Position numbers and translations under genes: made by a program
The notes under the pieces: generated by a model
Seen by the model: the letters and a program-made list of their open reading frames with translations, nothing else
Databases searched by the model: none
Told to the model about the DNA's origin: nothing
Assembly (NCBI GenBank): GCA_002110485.1
Contig: MOWL01000001.1
Coordinates: 744,001 to 808,000 of the forward strand
Length of the DNA: 64,000 nt
Source: Emergomyces orientalis
Taxonomy: Eukaryota; Ascomycota; Eurotiomycetes; Onygenales; Ajellomycetaceae
Direction of reading: 5' to 3'
In this document: positions 24,501-36,500 of the stretch, piece after piece
Position numbering within the stretch: position 1 is the first letter of the stretch
How the letters are laid out: each line of letters starts with the position of its first letter

Positions 24501-24725
24501 AGATGGCTCCTTGACTGGGGTCAACGAAGCAGCGGATGAGGTGGTAATGAGATCCCGGGGGTCGAGATAAGTAGTCGAAGCAGCAGCAGCAGTGGTTTCA
24601 GTTGGCGTTGAAGTGGTGGAGGAGGTGGCAGTGGTAGTTGATGGATCGGATATTGACGAGTAGGCAGCCAGATAAGCCGCTGCATGGACCCCACGCTTTC
24701 GTTCCTGTTTGGACGTCGACGACAT
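21583..24725 (-). CDS. areA: GATA-type nitrogen regulatory protein AreA (NIT2-like)
   Basis: The major positive regulator of nitrogen-catabolic genes in filamentous ascomycetes; it binds HGATAR sites in the nucleus when good nitrogen sources are absent. Exons are 24725-24037, 23909-23543 and 23466-21583, giving 979 residues. Introns are 127 and 76 nt (gtacgt...ag, gtatgt...cag), with phases matching. Residues 170-212 carry the conserved AreA N-terminal block (DPLATQIWKLYSRTK, then NQERMENLTWRM). A second conserved block reads MNIDDFIVP, and a third reads EFGYVQRRVRKTS just before intron 2. One GATA zinc finger has Cys750, 753, 771 and 774 in C-x2-C-x17-C-x2-C, followed by a basic tail. The protein ends in EWEWLTMSL, the typical AreA C-terminus, which in Aspergillus contacts the co-repressor NmrA. 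The N-terminus is a long Thr/Ser/Ala-rich stretch, so the protein is about 100 residues longer than the Aspergillus nidulans one. Several GATA motifs lie upstream. Confidence 0.97.
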
Positions 24726-25183
24726 GGCCGAACGCCCTAGTTCCGGTTGTGTCGTCGGTGATGTCCGGGAGCGTGAAACTCACGGCGACGACGCAGTTTG
24801 GCGCGGACAATGGCGATGATGTTGATGATGATGGTGATGAGCAAAAGGAAAAAGAAATGAGACGACGAAGAGGAGCCGTCAGGAAAGGCGGTCTTCCTAA
24901 TCTGGTTCTCTCCCGCTATATTTTTTTTTTGGTCTTGGCCGTGCAGGGCAGTCAGAGTCACCGGAGCTATGGAGACGTGGGGCTTCGCTGCACAGGATGA
25001 CTCTCTGCCAGCGGTAACAAGAACTTCCGAGATTTTTCTAGACTTGCGTTTGGAAAACAAACAAGGCTTTACTAAGTGTTGTGCGGATGATCACTGCTGC
25101 TCCATCCCAAGTCGTCGAGCCCGCAGTCTGGCCGATGGCGGACGGGGTGAGGATGTTCTGTCCGGGAGGTCCCATCGTCCGAT

Positions 25184-25201
25184 ATGGTATGGTATGGTAT
25201 T
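25184..25201. repeat. Short TATGG tandem repeat
   Basis: Three and a half copies of TATGG, in the upstream region of areA. Read directly. Confidence 0.8.
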
Positions 25202-25625
25202 GTATGTGAATCATTACCCATGATACACCCTGGAACGTATTGCGTCTTCTTACCAGAGATACATATACATAAACCTACCTATCCTGTCTACTACTGTGCT
25301 TACGTTCTACAGATATCATTCATAGGATGAGTACGTACTCCGTACAGATCAGCAAATTGACAGCAGTTTACTCACAAGCCAAGGCGATACCAGCTAAGAA
25401 ATAACAGGCTTAACTAACTACAATGTATTGTATGTATATGTACATACATACAGGTACAGTACATATCGAACATTTCGCCAACTCATGGTAGCAGAATAGC
25501 AATCGACAAACCTATATTTTACATCTCACTATAATTCTTTGAACATTCCTCCTACTCTCTAGTTGAATAGCTGAAATGTCAACTGTAACATATAGATACA
25601 GGAATTCAATTCTACTCATGACCAA

Positions 25626-25840
25626 AGATAATTGAAATACTGCTATCTACGCCTATATTACACAAATATTGTCTGTCATACCGTACCGAAAATACCGCAA
25701 ATACCGAAAAAATGGACTTCGGGTAATATAGGACACTCTATCTTGGCCATATATCTCAAGTAAAGTTGTAACGATACATCGCCTTGGCACTCGGGGAAAA
25801 TGCTTGTTCTTCTCAATCAAAATTCTTTTCACAGAGATAA
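25626..25840. promoter_or_regulatory. Two AGATAA (HGATAR) motifs upstream of areA
   Basis: Exact AGATAA hexamers occur at 25626-25631 and 25835-25840, roughly 0.9 and 1.1 kb upstream of the AreA start codon. AreA-type factors bind HGATAR and can regulate their own genes. Two motifs in an AT-rich kilobase are also expected by chance, so function is inference. Confidence 0.25.
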
Positions 25841-28800
25841 CATATTTAGGCCTGATGATATGATATATCCATCAACCCCGAGTTCACGCTCAAATTATCC
25901 ATCATGGTGGTGATGTTCGCCAGTGGTTCTTCTTCCCCTAATACAATCGGCGATCTGAGCCCTGTTGCCTGACTCTTTGATGAAAAGCAATGATAATAAT
26001 AATTGAGGTATCCTGCGCAATACAAGGAATCAGAGGGTCCACGGGCCATCATCATACCAAGATGTGTGAATGAATGTATGACCAATTCGGGATTCAAGTT
26101 AAAACCAACAACGGCTATCCGCTACAACCCAACCGCCCCTACCGCTCAGATCCACTGGGTTTGATAGCTTCGGAATTTATATATCTTCCTGACGGTATAT
26201 GAAACGGTGCTTAAGGAGATGCAATTTCAATTGTTGACGATATCACGCCCTTTGCTTATAAAAACTACCTCACTATTCCTCTAACTCGCATTTATCCTAA
26301 TAACATCGCATTCTAAAGATTGGTTGGCAATGAGAAGGGGATATAGAATAAATGAAACGGTATGTACGGAGTAAACTTTTACATACATCATGAAAATAGG
26401 TGATTTAACAAGAGCAGAGGAAAAAAGAAAAAAGAAAATTCCGACGAGAGACATTCCAACAAGACCCCACAGACAAGCTCCACACCAGTTTTTGGTGGCG
26501 TCTCCCACAACCAGTCAGGAGAGCACGTCATTTTGCCTTTTCTCCTTCCGCTTGGCTTTTCCAATACCTGTCTGGGGAAGCCATTGGTTGCATCCGCCCA
26601 GACGATTCTGAAAGCATGTGCTCCTCTTGGCAAAGTCATGTTGATAAGGCTGGCTTGTTTTGTTTTAAAAAATATAAGTATACCTTTTTACCAATTCCGG
26701 TGCTCCGCGCTCCAGATTCATTTCTATTTCAATAAGCAGAAAGATCTTGGGTTAAGAACTCATGCATGCGGATTTGAACAGACAATACGTATAGCCGTAC
26801 GGAACTACCACCACCTGTTGAAGACAAGGTACGCGTGACAATGTGACAACGTGGCAGCAAAGGGCTGGTATTAATTGTCCCCTATGCGGAAGCACCTTTG
26901 GGACAGGGAGCCATATGAAACGGCAAAAGTATCAAATAATCAAAGACAAAGGCTCTCTGGGTGACTGGGAACGCCTGGAGAAAGAAAAGAAGAGACTGTG
27001 GTTCTAAAATCTAATTGGGAAAAAGCTTTTTGGCAGAAGCCAATATTCCCAATTAATGCGCTGTACTTGTGCTGGGAGCTGTTGATCTCTAAAAGTGCAA
27101 GCTAATAAATGGGCTATTCATTTAGTTAGATATTCAATACTAGTTTTCGGAAAATTTGTTGCTGTTCTTTGATTACCGTTTAGGGTTGAGAAATGAAAAG
27201 AAAGAAAGGAATGAAGGGCACAACGGGAGGTACAGTACAAGGAATAATTAATTCTCAAACCTAGTCCAAGTAGACGTACTATATACGTGTTGTTTAATAC
27301 AAGCCTCTTCCTATGGCCGGATGCAGGTATAACTAACAAACGGCTGTAACTATATGGTTCCCATGGCTCGCTAGAGCCTTCTCTAAAGCACTTCTACATA
27401 GAACATGTAAATGAACCGAATACGGTACATTTAATCCCGCAAAGGCAAGTAATAAATAGATCAGCAGATTCAGAAGACCGCAAAGAGCAACACGATTAAC
27501 AAAAAGGGAGGAAATAGTTTTCAAAATTCTTCTCCTGATACGTAACTCACACCTGGTTTCTGGAAAACGCGCTGTCAGCAACACCTAGATACCAATTCTT
27601 TTTTTACCTCTTCCGGTTCGCATACTACAAGTCGATTGTCCTTATGCTAAGATGAAAGAAAGACGATAGCCCAGGTATGCACCTGAAAAACGGTGCATAC
27701 GCGTGGGGTCCCCCTCTCTTATCGCGCGTCCCAGATCAACCAATGACAACCACGGTCTGTGGGAGGAATCAGTTCTCGGCGAAGGTGGATCATGCAATTT
27801 GACCGATCGTGGTCGAACATGTGGCAAGCTCATGAAGACAGGGAAACAGGAGATCTCTCTAGGTATAATACTACTAGCTGGACCGACGATCGGATTCGCT
27901 TCATAACTGTTAATGTGAGGAGTGGGAATTTGTGGCAAGGGACAGATTGATGGCATATCCGGCATATGCGGTATTTTTGTCGTTTGATTTCCCAGATATA
28001 GGTATCGAATAACTAATTACAGGCATAGATGTCTGACGAGATAGCGAGAGGAAACACGCTAGCATTTTATGTCCTCCCAAGTATGTAACATGCACGGTCT
28101 CATACATAACAGTGCTTAAAGCCGGGCATTTCGTTTTTCTTTCCATGTTTGAACATCCTAAGAAACCAGCCGCGAATTCGTTATGGCTGGAATAACATGG
28201 GCTATCGGTCTCCGTGATGGTGGTACAACAAGCGGTCAGTTATCATGGCAATTGTGGATCTCGCATGCTCTTTCTCCAGTACAAGGTGGTTCCAATATCT
28301 TGCTGGTATGGCATCCATAGCTGCATCCTGGTGGACGCACCGGAATCGCCGTTGTATTATTGGTATCTCAATGGTCTGGGAATCTGATCCGACCATGGCC
28401 CTAGCGCGTTTCTTCGAGCGGGTAAATGATACTGATTGGGAGCTGCAATTATTATTTTGTGATGGATTTTTTTGAGAAACACAGTGATTTTCTCTTGTCG
28501 GATGAATGCAGTTTGTGCCTGGAGCTGTCACTGGCGCTATCCAACGCCAGTACCAAACTGGTTAGCTAGGGTTTGACAAACCACGTGGGCGCGCCAAAAT
28601 AAGGTTTGGGGGCTTCGGCAATTCAAAAACATTTTGCCGGAGAGCCCCAGGACTCCGAGCCTCATCTCTTTCTTCTGATATCACTACAATCTTGCTTGAC
28701 GATTGAGGGGCCACCACGTTTTGAGAGCTACAAGTGTAAGATGGGATCGTTCTACTGAAGAATACCGGGATGTTATTACCATTACCTATGTAGCCATTGC

Positions 28801-29051
28801 TCTCTTGGGTTTAAAGCACGCCATCTTCTGAACCACGGCGAATGATACGGTCGTACCAAAATAATTATGCGTTTACCAGCTAAAGCATATCCACGAGGGC
28901 ACTTGTACTGTAACGTTAGGTACGAGCGGCCTATCTCTATGATTGAGGTGCCAGACACGGTGCCGGAACCCAACTAGATTGATAAAGTGATGGTATCATC
29001 CTTCGCCTTCCTCGAAAAGAGACGAAAAATCAGCTATTGGTTTAGGGCGAT

Positions 29052-29900
29052 ATGAACCGCCATATTATTTCAACCTCCAAGCCAGCCCTGCCAACCGACA
29101 AGTCCGGATTTGTCCAGGCCCAAGCCCACGGGCAACAGAAACCCAGACATCCGGAGCTCGAAGGCGGCGGTTCTTGCTCCCTCCTCGACCTCCCTAGCGA
29201 ATTACATCTACAACTGATGTCATGGCTCAACTTTCGCGATTTACAAATGCTACGCGCCACACACAGTTATTTCCGTAACCTACCTTCAGACGTAGAGATC
29301 GCGCGGATCAGACGCGATTATGTGGCTGATCTCGTTCGCGCCGAGATGGAAGAGTTTAGGGAGTCGGCAACAAACGCCCCATCAACATTTCGTTCTAGCG
29401 ACCTCAGTAACAATACCGAATCATCGTCCCCACAAAACTTAACATGTTACAGCTGTCTGCACAATCTACCCATACACTCGTTCTCCAGTACACAGACAAC
29501 CCGACGCCGTGGAAAGGGGCATGCAGATGCGTCCAAACGCTTTTGTGCCAATTGTGCACTGCGTCTCCATAAGTGGGAGCCTGGAATTACACTATCGTTC
29601 TCATGGGGGGAAGCAGTCTATTGCCGGCGATGTCGCGAATTAAAACCAGTTCGTGATAGCGCAGCTGAATGGGCGAGGATTTTCGGCCTCTGTGAGTGTT
29701 GTCGGACCCTGTTGGGAATCCCATCCTGGCATCAGCATGAAGGAGAAGGGGCCCAGGGGTTTTGGTACGGGGCGAAAGAATTGCTAGATCGGACTTTTGC
29801 GGAAAGAGGTAGGGGAAGAGAGAGCGAAAGAGTGGGTATGTGGGAGGAGCTTAGAGAGAAAATTGCGGAGCTGAAGCTGTCAGGGGAATTGGAGGTGTAG
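29052..29900 (+). CDS. F-box protein with Cys-pair (zinc-binding-like) C-terminal region
   Basis: A single-exon gene of 282 residues, with its ATG at 29052. Residues 42-77 form an F-box (LLDLPSELHLQLMSWL, then FRDLQMLRAT), the motif that binds Skp1 and places the protein in an SCF ubiquitin ligase as substrate adaptor. Four Cys clusters follow: Cys132/135, Cys165/168, Cys191/194 and Cys214/216/217. They have the spacing of a treble-clef or zinc-ribbon-like module common in small fungal F-box proteins. The C-terminus is Arg/Glu-rich and probably helical. No signal peptide or membrane segment. It faces another F-box gene on the opposite strand 600 bp away. The substrate is unknown. Confidence 0.88.
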   Translation: MNRHIISTSKPALPTDKSGFVQAQAHGQQKPRHPELEGGGSCSLLDLPSELHLQLMSWLNFRDLQMLRATHSYFRNLPSDVEIARIRRDYVADLVRAEMEEFRESATNAPSTFRSSDLSNNTESSSPQNLTCYSCLHNLPIHSFSSTQTTRRRGKGHADASKRFCANCALRLHKWEPGITLSFSWGEAVYCRRCRELKPVRDSAAEWARIFGLCECCRTLLGIPSWHQHEGEGAQGFWYGAKELLDRTFAERGRGRESERVGMWEELREKIAELKLSGELEV

Positions 29901-30502
29901 CTAGCTGGCATAGGTAAGATAAATGACGCCCAGTTCTTGTAGGGATGTGGTATGCTGTGCATTTCGCACAACCCCACATACAATTAACCCTTCCTCAAAT
30001 GTCAAAGATATCATACAAGGTTTCGGATTGCCTCCCGAGGGCATGAACTGGATAATGATTCGTTCTCACACTCAACTCTGCCGGCTCGTTACACCTCCTT
30101 TACAGAATTCTCGAGTCATTTGAGTCTTCCACCAAGGCACACTTTTGACAAAGCAAAAGAGCCATTTTATTTCATCTACTTAACCCGTGAGCAGGCCTTT
30201 ACGGGAGCTGTGTCGGCGCACGTGCACTGTATATGGTTGTTTATGATACTGGGTGGGTACGGCCAGCGCAATTATTGTTGCCTGCTCCTGCGCAAGGTTC
30301 TATCATGAAAACACCATCACAGAGAAGGTACTATTCGAACCAGAAACTATCACTTATTTGGAAATAAAAGCTACACTTTACATACTCCTGCCTGCTCCAA
30401 TCTGTATACATAAATCCAGATTGCAGAGCAAGACAAATACCCCATACACTTATTTCTCAATGTTGACAAAATTATGTCAAGCTGGCTCATATCATCAGAA
30501 TA
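29901..30502. other. Convergent intergenic region between the two F-box genes
   Basis: About 600 bp that must hold both 3' untranslated regions and terminators. Short open frames only; none is convincing. Confidence 0.5.
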
Positions 30503-32062
30503 TCAATCGACAAACGGCGCAAACTCCCTTCTCATCTCCTCTCTCAACCCCATATCCGTCAACCTTCTCTGGTCCCAAAACACGTAGCCCCATTTCCTAT
30601 TAAAGCAATTATGCATCTGGCACAAATACTTCGAGTTCATATGATGTAGCCACTCCCAACCCAAGTTCGGGCGTGACCAATTCGCATCAGAGGCAAACGC
30701 CTCTGACTGGCTGACAATGGGGCGGAAAAATCCAATAGAACTCGGGTTCAGTGCGCGAGTGAGGAAAAATGAAGCGCCTGTTGAATTACTCCCAGCTACC
30801 CGCATCTTAGGGTTCTGGCTCATTAGAGTTTTGTTTACGTTTATGTTTGTGTTGGGCTTGGTAACTCGGCCGGATTCATCCTGATCGGATTTGTGGAACC
30901 ACTGCCAGAGAAATTCGAGGCCGAGAGTCAAGTACTGCTCGCGCTGGTCGTCGACAGCGAGATCGAAATCGACATCTGGAAATGCACCCCTTCCCGTTAG
31001 CTCAGAAGTGTCGACTGGTCGACGAGAGAACATACCGTCGTCCGAGCCTGCTCCGCCAATATCAATACCAATACCAGTACCACCGGCTCTTCCTCTTCTT
31101 CGTCTTCTAGCTTTATTCTTCTGGGCATGATCCATCACTCGTCCCTGACCATCGACTACGCTCCAATTCGAAGAAACGTTTATTTCCAAACTGCCCGTGA
31201 GGTAGATTTGGTACATATAGTTCCTGACACAGTGAATCTCTTCCATCTCCCACGGTGGGAAAGACTGGAGAAATGTGAGGTAATAATTCGGATCGCGCAC
31301 TTTCCAGAGCTTGTATATGATTGCTAACATTTCTAATCGGTATAGAGCACGGTGGATGCGGTGTGCTTCAGTCTCAGAGAGTATGAAGATCCCAGCACCA
31401 CTACCGCCACCACTACCCCTCCCATTATCATTAATGTTACCACGATACCTTTTTCCCGTAAAAGGATTGATCCTTAGACAAGATAGCGCAAAGTCTTCTG
31501 ATATCGAGCGTACAACAAAGTGCTGTCGAACAACGAGGCACAGTTCATTCAACGATAACGCGGAAAACTGAGCTGATATTCCAATATCTTTAGAATATGT
31601 GAAGCTCATGCCGTTGATGCTCCGTTTTTCAACTTGCTCTTTCTCTTCAGCACCCGCATCTGCACCGACATTTTTCTTCGTATCATGACCGTCATGATCA
31701 GATCCTTGAGAAAAGCAACGCAACTCATCATATATATTCAAAAAACTTTTGGCAAAACCCACGCTCCCCACTTCTTTCTTCAATTTCAGAGAATCATAAT
31801 CAAGGGTCCGACGCAACGCCGGGAGGGAAGCCACCTCCACCAAAATGGGGAGCGGCGTTGTCTGGGCGAGTAAACGGCGTAAAATCCGTCTACGGTCAAA
31901 CTGGTAGACGCTATGGAAGTTAGGAGACGCTTTGACAAAGTCGCGCAGCGACAGGAGATCGGGTAGTTGACATAGGATCTCAATTTTGATCTCCGCGGGG
32001 AGATATTCTATTGATACGCGCTTGTATAATGTAGGGGGCGGTGGGAGAAGGGCTGATTCCAT
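30503..32062 (-). CDS. F-box domain-containing protein
   Basis: A single-exon gene of 519 residues, started at the ATG at 32062-32060. An upstream in-frame TTG (32146) is not used as a start. An F-box-like segment lies at about residues 18-55 (IEYLPAEIKIEILCQLPDLL, then LRDFVKASPNFHSVY). The rest is typical of large fungal F-box proteins of unknown substrate. The middle carries low-complexity inserts rich in Gly, Arg and Asn (about residues 215-235 and 310-345). The C-terminal end has Trp-rich conserved-looking blocks (LGWEWLHHM, then RKWGYVFWDQRRL) before FAPFVD. A role as SCF adaptor is inferred from the F-box only. Convergent with the other F-box gene at 29.1 kb. Confidence 0.87.
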   Translation of the reverse strand: MESALLPPPPTLYKRVSIEYLPAEIKIEILCQLPDLLSLRDFVKASPNFHSVYQFDRRRILRRLLAQTTPLPILVEVASLPALRRTLDYDSLKLKKEVGSVGFAKSFLNIYDELRCFSQGSDHDGHDTKKNVGADAGAEEKEQVEKRSINGMSFTYSKDIGISAQFSALSLNELCLVVRQHFVVRSISEDFALSCLRINPFTGKRYRGNINDNGRGSGGGSGAGIFILSETEAHRIHRALYRLEMLAIIYKLWKVRDPNYYLTFLQSFPPWEMEEIHCVRNYMYQIYLTGSLEINVSSNWSVVDGQGRVMDHAQKNKARRRRRGRAGGTGIGIDIGGAGSDDGMFSRRPVDTSELTGRGAFPDVDFDLAVDDQREQYLTLGLEFLWQWFHKSDQDESGRVTKPNTNINVNKTLMSQNPKMRVAGSNSTGASFFLTRALNPSSIGFFRPIVSQSEAFASDANWSRPNLGWEWLHHMNSKYLCQMHNCFNRKWGYVFWDQRRLTDMGLREEMRREFAPFVD

Positions 32063-33584
32063 TGTTTCCCAAGGCTTGTACCAGTCAGTTTCGTTCTTCC
32101 TATGTTGGGAGTTTTTAGTACAATGATTGATTATGATATCTGTCAACAGGATATACGAATTTAAAAAGGTTCGCGTCGTTGCGCAGTTTGTTAATTATCA
32201 TTTTCCAAAAAAAAACATGAAGAAAACATGAATAAAAAATTCATTGGGAATACCCTGGGGTGTTAAGTAGGGGGTGTTAGGTTTATCCAGCTCTTTGTTT
32301 TTGATAAAGAGAATATCATAATTCTTCAGGGGGTTATTTGAAACAATCGAGGTAATGGGAATAATCCTATTCACCTTGAAATCCATTGTGATTAATTTCC
32401 CTTCAGCATTCTTTGTTCTGCCGAGCCGAAGCTGTTTCGTGCATCGAAAGGAACATGATGAATAAAAAACAAAAGTGATGCTCTTTGTAAAAGTCATTTG
32501 AATCGCTATCATGAGTTTCAGCTATCACTCGAGTCCACGCTCTTTGATCTCGACTATGTTCTTTGACTCATTTTGCCCGATGCTTCATCCACCCATGCGT
32601 CGCCGCCTGTCGACGGCCACACCGTATAAAAGCTGTTGTGGTAGCCATGGGCAGAGTCTGGCTGCTCAAATTGGAGTCAAGGAAATTTAGTTGCAAAGTT
32701 GAAGAAAAGAACCTGCCTCCAATCTAGCCAACTTAGAGTTTCGAAGAAGCGTGAAATGCGAGCACATCAGTGGCTTCCATGTCTAGAGATTGCAAGGAAA
32801 TTATTTTGGCTTCATCATTTCCATAAGTTAATTAATTCTGTCGCTATCTTAAAGTATCTATATCTATCAGAACGTCGAGAAAGGAAGTGAAAGAAGATGT
32901 TAGCCACCATTTGAAATCTAGTCACGCAAATTAAGTGAACTAATTCGAACCGCACGTTCCAATACTCCAGGCGTCGCGCGAAAAGGCGCATATATCGAAC
33001 TTCGCCCACATTCCCATTTCTATAAGTATAATATCCCCGTTGCTTTCTACCATTACGATAAGGGTTCATATAAACTCTAATTTGATGAAGATATCAAAAC
33101 GAAAACTTTTCATATATTGCAGAAGTCGTGCGGCTAAACCCGAACTCATACAGTCCCATCTATAAACACATTTTTTGCTCAAGCATGCCACATTGATGTG
33201 AATAGAATAAAAGCGGTTTAAAGAACGCCAGTTGAATATTCGGACAGGTTCGAAAAAGAGACAAAATGCTCAAGGCGAAAGCCGTGAACAAAATCAAGGT
33301 AGAAAACGTGGGTTGCCATAAAAGAAAAGAAACGTCAACATACCTAGCTGACAATAGCCCACTAGTACTCCCACCCATGTGATTATTGCGACAAGCACTA
33401 GGTGGCACCATGTACAGTACATAGACTGTATAAACTCCATTTACCTCTTAACGTTTTACTGGCTACACGAAAAGCTTCCCTTCTTTCTTAGGAAACGAGC
33501 GAGCTGAAAATCCCACCGCAAAAGAAACGAAGGCAGTCCGTGTACACAACTCATATAGCCAGAGGATGGTCGATATTGAACACT
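32063..33584. other. Intergenic region, about 1.5 kb
   Basis: Promoter and leader of the 30.5-32.1 kb F-box gene on one side, 3' flank of the 1018-residue gene on the other. A plus-direction TATAAAAG lies at 32625-32632 but leads only to a 26-codon frame. No gene seen. Confidence 0.45.
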
Positions 33585-36500
33585 TCACCCCGTCGCCCCC
33601 ACCCGAATGACAACAGGAACGTCCGCCGCCCTCGCCTCTCGAATACAGCAGGCCATACAAGTCCGCCCAACACGACCCACCACGGCATTTACACCAACCA
33701 TTGCACACCATGATCGCACGAAGAGCTCTTTATGTTCACTGTCGCGCGCGTCGATGATATAGGTGTGCTTCCGTTGCAACCCTTCACACTTCGGGTGGCG
33801 GTCTGTCGTTAGCGGTAGATAGTTCGGCGGGGATGAAGCAGTATGAGGTTCCAGACAGTCTGGGGTTGGTGTTGTTGTTGGCAGGGATGGAATGGACGGT
33901 AACATGTGGATGGGGATATAGCTGTATGGGAACGAGGATATGTGAAGTGGGTGGCCTGGGAGGCGGGGGCGGTGGGGTGGTTTGCCCCTCCTAGGGATCC
34001 TGTTTTTTGGGGAGCGGGGATGGTCTTCTATTTTTTCGGTAGATGAGCTGCGGTGATGGTGATAGGCGCCACGCGCTTGGGAACCCGAGGACATCCTAGA
34101 CCTTGCGAAGCGACCGTATGGTGGGAGGCAAGGGAATGACGATATGAACGACACATCGTAGTTTATTCTCAATGTTTTTTGCGTTGGGGCGGATAGCGCA
34201 GGTGTGAGCGTGAATGTTAAAGAGGCGGTGGCCTTGCGAGGGCGTGCGAGAATAGAAGGATCTTGCGAACATTGTAGAGACAAAATAGTGTTCTCATACA
34301 ACACTGTTGTATCCTGGTCTGGGCCAATGTTATCCTCATCAAGCGGTAGTGAGAACGCTGTGGCTGTCATTTCACCCTCTGTCCCCAGAGGTGACGAGTC
34401 GAGAAGAACTTTTGGCCCTTGATTTATTCGGGGCCGCGTGTTGTTTTTGGTGGTGTTTATTGTCTCAATTTCAAGCCACCCATCGCTCAGGGATGTTCCC
34501 GCTTCATCAAGTGGAATAACAGTCGTACTAATCCAGCCCATACAGATTGTAGATTCGTTGAGGCAGGCAAGAATACGTCCAACAACGCACGCTTTGCTCC
34601 ACCAACTTTGACCTTTATATACGAATGCTCCGTACAGGTTAGCAATAGGCCCGAGCCTTGTTATTGCGTCGTGATCGTTTTCCAGAAGAGCAGACATCAA
34701 AATGTCACATATGGTTTCGCCAGGCATGACCAGCCCAGTCAACCATGTACGAGACATCCATCCTCCGAGGTAGCTGACGCTATCACGAGCAGAAGAAGGG
34801 CAATCATGGAGTTGAATTAATTTTGAGGAGTGGCTTCTGCGGTACATTTCCAACTTCCCCAGAGCCCCAATGTTGTCTGGCAGTGGTGAGGTGCTTATCG
34901 GCGAAGAAAACATTAGCATAAGATTGGACGGCTGCAAGTAGGCAAACTCCAGCTTCTTTCTCATGAAATGCTTCATATTCTCGATATCTGGCCACTTCAA
35001 AAGTTCTGCAAAAACCAGGAGGGCTTCAAGTTGCTGCCAAGGGTACCGCGGCAAGAGGGTACAGTCCCAGGGTGAGTCAGAGGTATGTGGTTCCTCTATT
35101 TGGTGGGTTGCGAGTATTGAACGGGTTCTCCTAGGATGATCTTTCCGATGCTGTTTCCCTGGGAATTCAAGAGCTGCTTGCGACCAATGGTGGAAGGATA
35201 TATTCTCGAAAATGCGACGAGTGAAGATTAACCCCCAATCCAACATATCCGATCGCAAACTATTCATCAAGTAAACGTCCCGCGGTGTGATAGGTAAGTC
35301 TTTAGACTGGGTGTAGATCCCAATTTTTGCGGCTGCATCAACGCGAAATAAAACCTCAGCAGATAAAATAATCTGTATTAAAAGCCACTTCCGTTCCAGT
35401 GCTGTATCTAGATTCGTCCCTTCTGGGGCGTTATTCAGGCAGTCGCCGTCCTGATGTGGAGACAACTCCCAGAGGATTTGACCCGCACGGGTCCTCCACT
35501 CCGTTAAACTAAAATCTACCCAGGCGCCCTTGATAGTAAGCACTTGCATCAACGTGCTAATCTGAAACCTGAGGCTATCAGGGTCTTCCGCGGGTATCGT
35601 ATTTGGTGGGGGGTATAAAAACGTGCTGAAGAGTTGACGGTGGAGGTCGGCAACATTCTCCTTATCAAGCAGCTTTACGGATTTGCCTTGGAGCATGACT
35701 TGTTCTTGCACACCCGACGACAAAGTTTGGAGCCTCTTCGTAATAGCCTCCATGGAGCAATCGCGGACGCCAATTCGTTTCCATGCCGAAGGGCCTTCTG
35801 CTACCAATTTCAAACGGTCAAGGGTGATATTCAGACGGTAATCAGAGTATGGATCATTTTTCCCACCCGGCCCAGGTGTGAGCTGCAAATGTTTCTCCAA
35901 CGGAGGTAGTGGAAACGGCCGCTGCAAATCCCTAGACCCATACACAATCGGTAGCTCCATGAAATTGCGAAATCCGATACAGCCATCCTCCTTTGCTCTC
36001 GATGACAGCATGTTCGGGACCTCGAAAACGCCAATGTCAAACGATGGCCGTTTGCAACCGTGCTTTTTAGTTAAGGCATCCGGATATATTTGTATTCCGC
36101 CACCACCTGGAGACACCGGGATATGAGCATGGAGGGTTGACAGCGTAAAAGAAGGGTGCTGCAATGCTTTTCGGTCGGCGAGATTTTGAATTCTCGTACT
36201 GTCGTCCCAAGGGAAAATCACATGAGGATACCATCGTGCGCGGCGGCCCTTCTCCAGCAGAAAGTGTGGTGCTCCAGAAAAGAGGTATCTCAACTCATCT
36301 TCAGACAAGGAGCAAGCGGCATCTTGAACCTCTTCTAGATGGGTTGCTGATCCATAAGCCTCCTGGACATCAGCAGGAACACTCAGTTTTGGTGCAGGCA
36401 ACGGTTGCGCTGTAGCCCTGCGAGGATTATCAGGAGGTGGAGACGAGGGTGGGGGTTCAGGGGTTCGTAGACTCTTTTGAGTTTCCTTATGGTGAAGCCT

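Larger units (their letters stand above)
24726..29051. other. Divergent intergenic region upstream of areA, about 4.3 kb
   Basis: Contains the areA promoter and leader (minus) and the promoter of the F-box gene (plus). It is AT-rich in 25.2-27.6 kb. It includes a short (TATGG)3 repeat and two exact AGATAA motifs. A 107-codon ATG-initiated minus-strand frame at 27642-27965 is open but unrecognised; I do not call it a gene. Confidence 0.45.
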
